6,854 nt of DNA from contig CAYQMH010000092.1 of the NCBI GenBank assembly GCA_964418485.1, positions 1 to 6,854 on the forward strand, given 5' to 3'. The notes beneath the pieces are model-generated. The model did no database searches, had not been told where the DNA came from, and worked only from the letters and a program-made list of their open reading frames with translations. Made by a program: the position numbers and the translations under genes. This stretch comes from JAFGHJ01 sp964418485. GTDB lineage: Bacteria > Hydrothermota > UBA3072. This document shows, piece after piece, positions 5,565 through 6,854 of this stretch (its first letter is position 1; each line of letters begins with the position of its first letter).

Positions 5565-6854
5565 TTAATAAGCTTTACCAAAAATCACCTTTTGCTTAGT
5601 CGGTTTTCCGGCGAACAAACATTTTCCCTCTTCTTTATCGTTCTCATATTCGAGTGGAATACAGCGTATAGATACATTTAAGTCTTCCTGTATCTTTTTC
5701 TCGATTTCTTCATCTTCTTCAAAATAAGCGAGTACAAAGCCACCGTGTATTTCAGGTTTTTCGGCGTTTTTAGGAGTAAAAAAATCGTAAAAATCAGCTT
5801 TAGAATCTACTGATTTAGTATTGTCTTTCAATAGCTTATTGGCATTATTATAAAGTGAATCTTGAATCTCGGTTAGTAGTTTTGGGGCAATTTTGACAAA
5901 TTCCTCTGTCTTCATAAGTGAACTTTCGTATGGAGATTTGTCTCTTCTGCTTACGGTCGTTTCACCTTTTTCTATCTCTTTTGGTCCAATTTCAAGTCTG
6001 ATGGGCACACCTTTTTTTACCCAATCCCATTTTTTTCTTCCTCCCGAAATTTCGCTTTTATCAACCTCGACTCTTAAGTATGAGTTATCGTAAGTAATTT
6101 TTGAAAGCTCATTTTTTATTTTATCGCAATACTCAAAGATTTTATTTTTAGCTTTATCATTAGCAGCTACTGGCAATATTATTATATGTAAAGGTGATAA
6201 TTTTGGTGGTAAAACAATGCCGTCATCATCACCATGAACCATAATTAAGCCGCCTATTAAACGTGTAGATACTCCCCAGGAAGTAGTATAGGCGTATTTT
6301 AGCTTTTCGTCCCTGTCCAGAAACTTTATATCCGAGGCTTTTGCGAAGTTCTGTCCGAGATAATGGGAAGTGCCTGCCTGCAGCGCTTTACGGTCCTGCA
6401 TCATTGCTTCTAGTGAGTAAGTTACATCTGCTCCCGGAAATTTCTCGCTTTCGGTCTTCCTGCCTTTAATAACAGGCATTGCCATAGTATTTTCCATGAA
6501 ATCGGCATACACGTTTAACATCTTAGACGTTTCTTCCATTGCTTCTTCTTTTGTCGCGTGAACCGTGTGTCCTTCCTGCCATAGAAATTCGGTTGTTCTA
6601 AGGAACATTCTGGTACGCATTTCCCATCGTACTATATTCGCCCACTGGTTTATCAATAACGGGAGGTCTCTATATGACTGAACCCATTTTGAAAACATTG
6701 CTCCTATTATTGTTTCTGAAGTAGGGCGTACAACCAATGGTTCTTCGAGTTCGCCTGCGGGTACGAGTCCGCCATTTTTTCCTTTCTCAAGACGATGATG
6801 TGTTACAACCGCGCATTCCTTGGCAAAACCTTCCACGTGTTCCGCTTCTTTTTC
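5565..6854 (-). CDS. proS: Proline--tRNA ligase, archaeal/eukaryotic type (5' part missing)
   Basis: ProRS attaches proline to tRNA-Pro in the cytoplasm. The frame is open to the right edge, so the start lies outside; the visible part is 429 residues beginning EKEAEHVEGF. The GTG at 6834-6836 encodes an internal Val of this conserved segment, not the start. Counted from the visible end, RPTSET (43-48) is the proline/ATP-site motif. Class II motif 2 covers the NQWANIVRWE...FLRTTEFLWQEGHT region (69-97), and motif 3 is GVSTRLIGG...HGDDDG (194-212, Arg198). The anticodon-binding domain starts near SPLHIIILPV, followed by a C-terminal domain ending GKAY. A terminal Tyr and no editing (INS) domain between motifs 2 and 3 mark the archaeal/eukaryotic type, also found in Bacteroidetes and other bacteria. 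About 75-85 residues are probably missing. Confidence 0.97.
   Translation of the reverse strand, partial: EKEAEHVEGFAKECAVVTHHRLEKGKNGGLVPAGELEEPLVVRPTSETIIGAMFSKWVQSYRDLPLLINQWANIVRWEMRTRMFLRTTEFLWQEGHTVHATKEEAMEETSKMLNVYADFMENTMAMPVIKGRKTESEKFPGADVTYSLEAMMQDRKALQAGTSHYLGQNFAKASDIKFLDRDEKLKYAYTTSWGVSTRLIGGLIMVHGDDDGIVLPPKLSPLHIIILPVAANDKAKNKIFEYCDKIKNELSKITYDNSYLRVEVDKSEISGGRKKWDWVKKGVPIRLEIGPKEIEKGETTVSRRDKSPYESSLMKTEEFVKIAPKLLTEIQDSLYNNANKLLKDNTKSVDSKADFYDFFTPKNAEKPEIHGGFVLAYFEEDEEIEKKIQEDLNVSIRCIPLEYENDKEEGKCLFAGKPTKQKVIFGKAY

Noticed and set aside
5354..5599. Plus-strand 81-codon frame crossing the hflX-proS gap.
   Set aside because: It is mostly antisense to the hflX N-terminus, with Phe/Ser/Asn-rich low-complexity content and no family resemblance.
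6834..6836. GTG as the start codon of proS.
   Set aside because: The frame stays open upstream to the window edge and encodes EKEAEH directly before it, part of the conserved EAEHVEGF segment of ProRS.

Overview
The window is from a low-GC bacterium, and every supportable gene lies on the minus strand. In transcription order it holds the 3' part of proS, then hflX, glmM, glmS, a predicted outer-membrane beta-barrel gene, a 378-base non-coding gap, and finally the first ~46 bases of a 16S rRNA gene running off the left edge. The lineage cannot be fixed from so little sequence. The archaeal/eukaryotic-type ProRS ending in a C-terminal Tyr, a GlmM with the GGEGNGG sugar loop, and a PorV/PorQ-like barrel with an NPAG motif together resemble the Bacteroidetes/FCB group or neighbouring candidate phyla such as WOR-3. 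The outer-membrane protein implies a diderm cell. The lineage call is an inference.

Right part (4420-6854): proS (partial) charges tRNA-Pro. After a 53-base gap comes hflX, a ribosome-associated GTPase of the short type. The gap contains a plausible extended -10 promoter placed so that the hflX message could be leaderless. The start of glmM overlaps the end of hflX by 29 bases.

Middle (425-4448): glmM and glmS form a tight pair, 5 bases apart, and make glucosamine-1-phosphate and glucosamine-6-phosphate for UDP-GlcNAc, the precursor of peptidoglycan and lipid A. GlmS makes GlcN-6-P from fructose-6-P and glutamine, and GlmM isomerises it to GlcN-1-P. The barrel gene starts inside the glmS stop codon (ATGA overlap), so it is probably translationally coupled to glmS.

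Left part (1-424): the gap holds a strong rRNA promoter with an A/T-rich upstream region, a very short leader with a boxA-like motif, and a 249-base interval bounded by imperfect 25-base inverted repeats built from an 8-base CACRAAGR unit. A third, decayed copy and AT-only hairpins lie inside it. This repeat interval is the least ordinary thing in the window. I found no defence system, CRISPR array, transposase, tRNA or clear novel multi-gene system. Most of the window is conserved housekeeping sequence.
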